A DNA stretch of 64,000 bases from Phycisphaeraceae bacterium (lineage in GTDB: Bacteria; Planctomycetota; Phycisphaerae; Phycisphaerales; UBA1924). A model generated the notes under the pieces. That model was not told the DNA's origin and searched no databases. It worked only from the letters and a program-made list of their open reading frames with translations. Position numbers and translations under genes: made by a program. The stretch is taken from positions 186,001 to 250,000 of the forward strand of contig JACKHE010000005.1 of the NCBI GenBank assembly GCA_020639135.1. Reading direction: 5' to 3'. Shown piece by piece: positions 61,367 through 64,000 of this stretch (the stretch's first letter is position 1; every line of letters begins with the position of its first letter).

Positions 61367-62467
61367 ATGGCCACCCCTACCAAACCCGCGGCCGGGCTCG
61401 CGCCCGCTTCCCCCATCGAGGTCCGGCAGAAGACCCTCCGCTGCGGCGTCATCGGCGTCGGGCGGATGGGCCGGCACCATGCCCGTGTGTACTCCGAGAT
61501 CCCGGGGTGCGAGCTCGTCGGCGTCGTGGACGCCAACGATTCCCAGCGCACCGACATCGCCAGGCAGCGGGGTTGCAAGGGCTACGCGCAGGAGCAAGAG
61601 CTGCTCGACGCCGGCGTGGACGCGGTGAGCATCGCGGTTCCCACCACGGCGCATCTCAAGGTCGCGCGGCCATTCCTCGAGGCCGGGGTCGCGTGCCTGA
61701 TCGAGAAACCGCTGGCGCCCAACGCTCAGGAATCGCGAGAGCTGGCGCGGCTGGCCAAGGCGCACGGCGCCTGCCTCCAGGTCGGGCACATCGAGCGGTT
61801 CAACCCGGTGGTGCGCGCGCTCCGCGCCGAGCAGGCGAGGGAGCTCGCCGACGGCGCCACGCAGAGCATCACGCCGCGGTTCATGGAGATCCACCGCGTC
61901 AGCCCCATGACGTTCCGGAGCCTGGACGTGAGCGTGGTTTTCGACATGATGATCCACGACCTTGACCTGGTGCTGATGCTCATGGGCGGCGTCGAGCCGG
62001 TCGAGGTGCAGGCGACGGGCGTCGCGGTGCTCACCGGGCACGCCGACATCTGCAACGCCAGGCTCGTCTTCGAGCGCCCCGAGGGGCGGTGCGTGGCGAC
62101 GATCACGGCGTCGCGGCTCGCGCTCAAGACGGAGCGCAAGGCGCGGCTGATCGCGCCGGACGCCTACGTCAGCATCGACTACGCGAAGAAGGCGGGTGTG
62201 CTCATCCGCAAGCGCTCCAACGCGAGCACGCTGGCGGAGGTCCGCGAGCGGCTGCACGAGGGCGCCGACCTGACGAGCCTGAACTACATGGACCTCGTCG
62301 CGGTCGAGCAGCTGACCATCGACGACGCCGAGCCCCTGCGGATGCAGCTGGAGAGCTTCGTCGGGGCGATCCGGACGGGCGAACGGCCCGAGGTGGACGC
62401 CGACGCGGGCTTCGCGGCGGTCCGGACGGCCGAGCGGATCATCGAGGCGATCGAGAAGGTGGGGTGA
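61367..62467 (+). CDS. Gfo/Idh/MocA family NAD-dependent sugar dehydrogenase
   Basis: A 366-residue oxidoreductase. The Rossmann loop is CGVIGVGRMGRHHARVYSEI, followed by VSIAVPTTAHLKVARPFLEAG and the catalytic Lys region CLIEKPLAPNAQES; HIERFNPVVRAL and FDMMIHDLDLVLMLMG hold the active-site His. The ATG at 61367 is used; a longer frame from 61304 has no support. In several bacteria a Gfo/Idh/MocA enzyme next to lpxA is GnnA, which oxidises UDP-GlcNAc for 3-amino lipid A. Here lpxA is two genes upstream but the partner aminotransferase GnnB is not seen, so the call is only tentative. Confidence 0.88.
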   Translation: MATPTKPAAGLAPASPIEVRQKTLRCGVIGVGRMGRHHARVYSEIPGCELVGVVDANDSQRTDIARQRGCKGYAQEQELLDAGVDAVSIAVPTTAHLKVARPFLEAGVACLIEKPLAPNAQESRELARLAKAHGACLQVGHIERFNPVVRALRAEQARELADGATQSITPRFMEIHRVSPMTFRSLDVSVVFDMMIHDLDLVLMLMGGVEPVEVQATGVAVLTGHADICNARLVFERPEGRCVATITASRLALKTERKARLIAPDAYVSIDYAKKAGVLIRKRSNASTLAEVRERLHEGADLTSLNYMDLVAVEQLTIDDAEPLRMQLESFVGAIRTGERPEVDADAGFAAVRTAERIIEAIEKVG

Positions 62468-62544
62468 TCGTCCCCGGAGCCCCCACGAACGCCGAGACCG
62501 GGGCTACACTCTCGCCCTGATCCCCCGAGGAGCGACCCCCGATC

Positions 62545-62967
62545 ATGGCCAAGAAGACCTTCCACTGCACCGTCATCACCCCCGCCGAGCGACTGCTCGA
62601 CGAGGAGGTGACGTACGTCAACATCCCCCTACACGACGGGCTCATGGGCATCCTGCCGGGGCGCTCGCCGATCCTCGCCAAGCTGGGGCTGGGCGAGCTG
62701 CGGATCACCAGCGCCGAGGGGGGCGACCGGTCGTACCTGCTCGAGGACGGCTTCGCGCAGATGGTCGGCGACTCGCTGACGCTGCTGGCCAAGTCCGCGG
62801 TCCCGGTCGAGAGCCTCTCCGAGGAGGAGGCCCGCGCGGAGCTCGCCGAGGCGAACGCCCGGAACGCCACCGAGGGCGACGCGATGCGCAAGATCACCCG
62901 AGACCGCGACCGCGCCCGGCTGAAGATGCGTCTGGCGAGCTCGTTCCGCTCCTCCGGCGCGATCTGA
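62545..62967 (+). CDS. atpC: ATP synthase F1 epsilon subunit
   Basis: A 140-residue subunit of the F1 ATPase rotor. The N-terminal beta-barrel domain is clear (CTVITPAERLLDEEVTYVNI, HDGLMGILPGRSPILAKLG, YLLEDGFAQMVGDSLTLLA), followed by two C-terminal helices (EEEARAELAEANARNA and following). The usual upstream neighbour atpD (beta subunit) is absent; the gene follows a sugar dehydrogenase gene and has its own terminator, so it appears solitary. GGAG lies ~13 nt before the ATG. Confidence 0.9.
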   Translation: MAKKTFHCTVITPAERLLDEEVTYVNIPLHDGLMGILPGRSPILAKLGLGELRITSAEGGDRSYLLEDGFAQMVGDSLTLLAKSAVPVESLSEEEARAELAEANARNATEGDAMRKITRDRDRARLKMRLASSFRSSGAI

Positions 62968-62993
62968 TTCCATCGACAAGCAGATTGTGAACC

Positions 62994-63019
62994 ACGCCGT
63001 CCACATGGGCGGCGTTTTT
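62994..63019 (+). terminator. Rho-independent terminator of atpC
   Basis: ACGCCGTCC pairs with GGGCGGCGT around an ACAT loop (one G-T pair) and is followed by five T. Confidence 0.85.
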
Positions 63020-63131
63020 CCTGCGCGCCGGACGAAAGTGTCGGCGCCGCCGGGCGCGGGTCGATCAGAGATCCGGGCGCCGGCGCGCGGTTGGCGTTGG
63101 GCGCCCCCCGAACGAGTGAGGAACGCGATCC

Positions 63132-64000
63132 ATGACCACGATCAACCCCAACAACGGCGCCGGCGCCGACCGGCTGAACCCGACGATCCAATCCACCCTC
63201 AGCCGCCTGGGCAGGGCGCTGACGATCCGCGATGGCAAGGCCGGCCCCGGCGCCGCCGCCCGCGCCGGCGACAGCGTGGAGATCAGCCCCAGCGCGTCCT
63301 CGGCGTCGTCATCACTCGACCGCGTCGGCTCGCTGCTGGCGGGCCTGGAGTCGCTGGTGGCGCAGGCCGCGGCGGACGATTCGAGCGCCGAAGTCCGGGC
63401 CGAGGCGCAGCGGCGGATCGATGAGGCGGTGGCGCAGATCTCGCAGGTGGCGGGGTCGGGGTCGGTGGGGGCGGTGGGCGACCGCCTGAACGCGGCGCCG
63501 GGGTATTCGGTGGTGAACCGGCACGACGCGATCAGCGGTGTGGCGGTGAGCTCGGATCTCAAGCAGGGAGAGCGGCTGGATGTCGAGCTGAACGTGCTGC
63601 ACTCGGCGCACTTCGGCGGGTTTTTCCTGTCCCTTGGCGGGATCAGTATTGATCTCGGGACCGGCTCATCGTTCGTCTTCGAGATCGCCGGGAACTTCGG
63701 TTCGCAGATCTTGTCGTTCTTCTCCGGTACGACAATCTACGACATCGAAGCGGCGATCAACACTTTCGAAGACCAGACCGGGGTTCACGCGGTCGCTTCT
63801 CAGACCGGCATCCGGATCGAGAGCGTCGGCCTGAGCGCCGATGATTTCGTGACCATCCGGGTTCTCGACGACGGCAGTGTCGCTGGCAGTGATGGGATTC
63901 TCACACTCCGCAACGACGACCCCACGGCGGCGTCGCCATTCGGGGCGACCCAGTTTGGTTCATCCGCTGCGAACGCAGGGCTCACTGACTTTGGCCGGGA
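63132..64000 (+). CDS. Flagellin-like protein, cut by window end
   Basis: The N-terminal 289 codons of a protein running off the window. MTTINPNNGAGADRLNPTIQ opens the product, followed by an Ala/Ser-rich helical stretch (~40-115). From ~130 on, beta-rich segments include FFLSLGGISIDLGTG, DIEAAINTFEDQTGVHAVAS and GIRIESVGLSADDFVTIRV, which match the flagellin IN motif (AIN...TGV.A) found in flagellins and hook-associated proteins. The classical N-terminal flagellin D0/D1 sequence is not evident, so a hook-associated or flagellin-IN-containing surface protein is also possible. Confidence 0.65.
   Translation, partial: MTTINPNNGAGADRLNPTIQSTLSRLGRALTIRDGKAGPGAAARAGDSVEISPSASSASSSLDRVGSLLAGLESLVAQAAADDSSAEVRAEAQRRIDEAVAQISQVAGSGSVGAVGDRLNAAPGYSVVNRHDAISGVAVSSDLKQGERLDVELNVLHSAHFGGFFLSLGGISIDLGTGSSFVFEIAGNFGSQILSFFSGTTIYDIEAAINTFEDQTGVHAVASQTGIRIESVGLSADDFVTIRVLDDGSVAGSDGILTLRNDDPTAASPFGATQFGSSAANAGLTDFGR

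Noticed and set aside
1..64000. CRISPR arrays, insertion sequences, prophage attachment sites, rRNA genes
   Set aside because: No regularly spaced repeats, no transposase or integrase with terminal repeats, and no rRNA sequence were seen by reading; tRNA-Glu has no adjacent partial duplicate that would mark an integration.

Overview
The window is a GC-rich chromosomal segment that most resembles a planctomycete of the class Phycisphaerae. The evidence is two sigma factors of the planctomycete-type ECF family, each coupled to a Ser/Thr kinase gene; a giant RHS/YD-repeat protein carrying a dockerin-like insert; a secreted protein ending in a PEP-CTERM-like tail with an Arg cluster; HEXXH/WxNEGLAEY secreted proteins; and LPS genes (kdsC, a heptose-activating fusion, lpxA) together with flagellin. 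No lineage can be fixed without a database search.

Region 1 (1-13.6 kb, minus strand): a truncated type II secretin, three small exported or anchored proteins of unknown function in a locally AT-rich stretch, then a 7.5 kb RHS gene, a 1 kb spacer with hairpins, and a PEP-CTERM-like exported protein. Region 2 (13.7-30.1 kb): a TPR-sulfotransferase; a three-gene overlapping cassette (ECF sigma, transmembrane Ser/Thr kinase with SUMF1/FGE-like domain, Lon-like protease); an exported methyltransferase-like protein; a MddA-like membrane methyltransferase coupled to a 42-residue membrane protein; a second ECF sigma coupled to a heavily frameshifted kinase-TPR pseudogene; a VWA protein; and a flotillin/NfeD pair. 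Region 3 (30.2-45.4 kb): a hybrid histidine kinase, a cysteine dioxygenase plus PLP decarboxylase pair (predicted cysteine to hypotaurine route), tRNA-Glu, nadD, two exported unknowns, ribosomal protein S1, mutY and a DEAD-box RNA helicase. Region 4 (45.4-64 kb): a PilZ protein, kdsC, a nucleotidyltransferase-PfkB kinase fusion in reversed HldE order, a GT2 glycosyltransferase, ispE, clpC, two tandem secreted peptidase-like paralogs (one catalytically dead), a pterin dehydratase, GluQ-RS, a DUF192 lipoprotein, a PP2C/SpoIIE phosphatase, lpxA, a zinc-ribbon membrane protein, a Gfo/Idh/MocA dehydrogenase, a solitary atpC and a truncated flagellin.

The items most worth follow-up are: (i) the two-gene hypotaurine module, whose dioxygenase keeps the Cys and Tyr of the animal-type Cys-Tyr cofactor; (ii) the RHS protein with a dockerin-like pair just before its RHS core, followed by an overlapping membrane-anchored gene; (iii) the sigma-kinase/FGE-Lon overlapping cassette and its decayed sister locus; (iv) the 42-residue membrane protein translationally coupled to the MddA-like gene; and (v) the reversed HldE-like fusion. 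Most long reading frames antisense to GC-rich genes were judged to be shadows and are left out.
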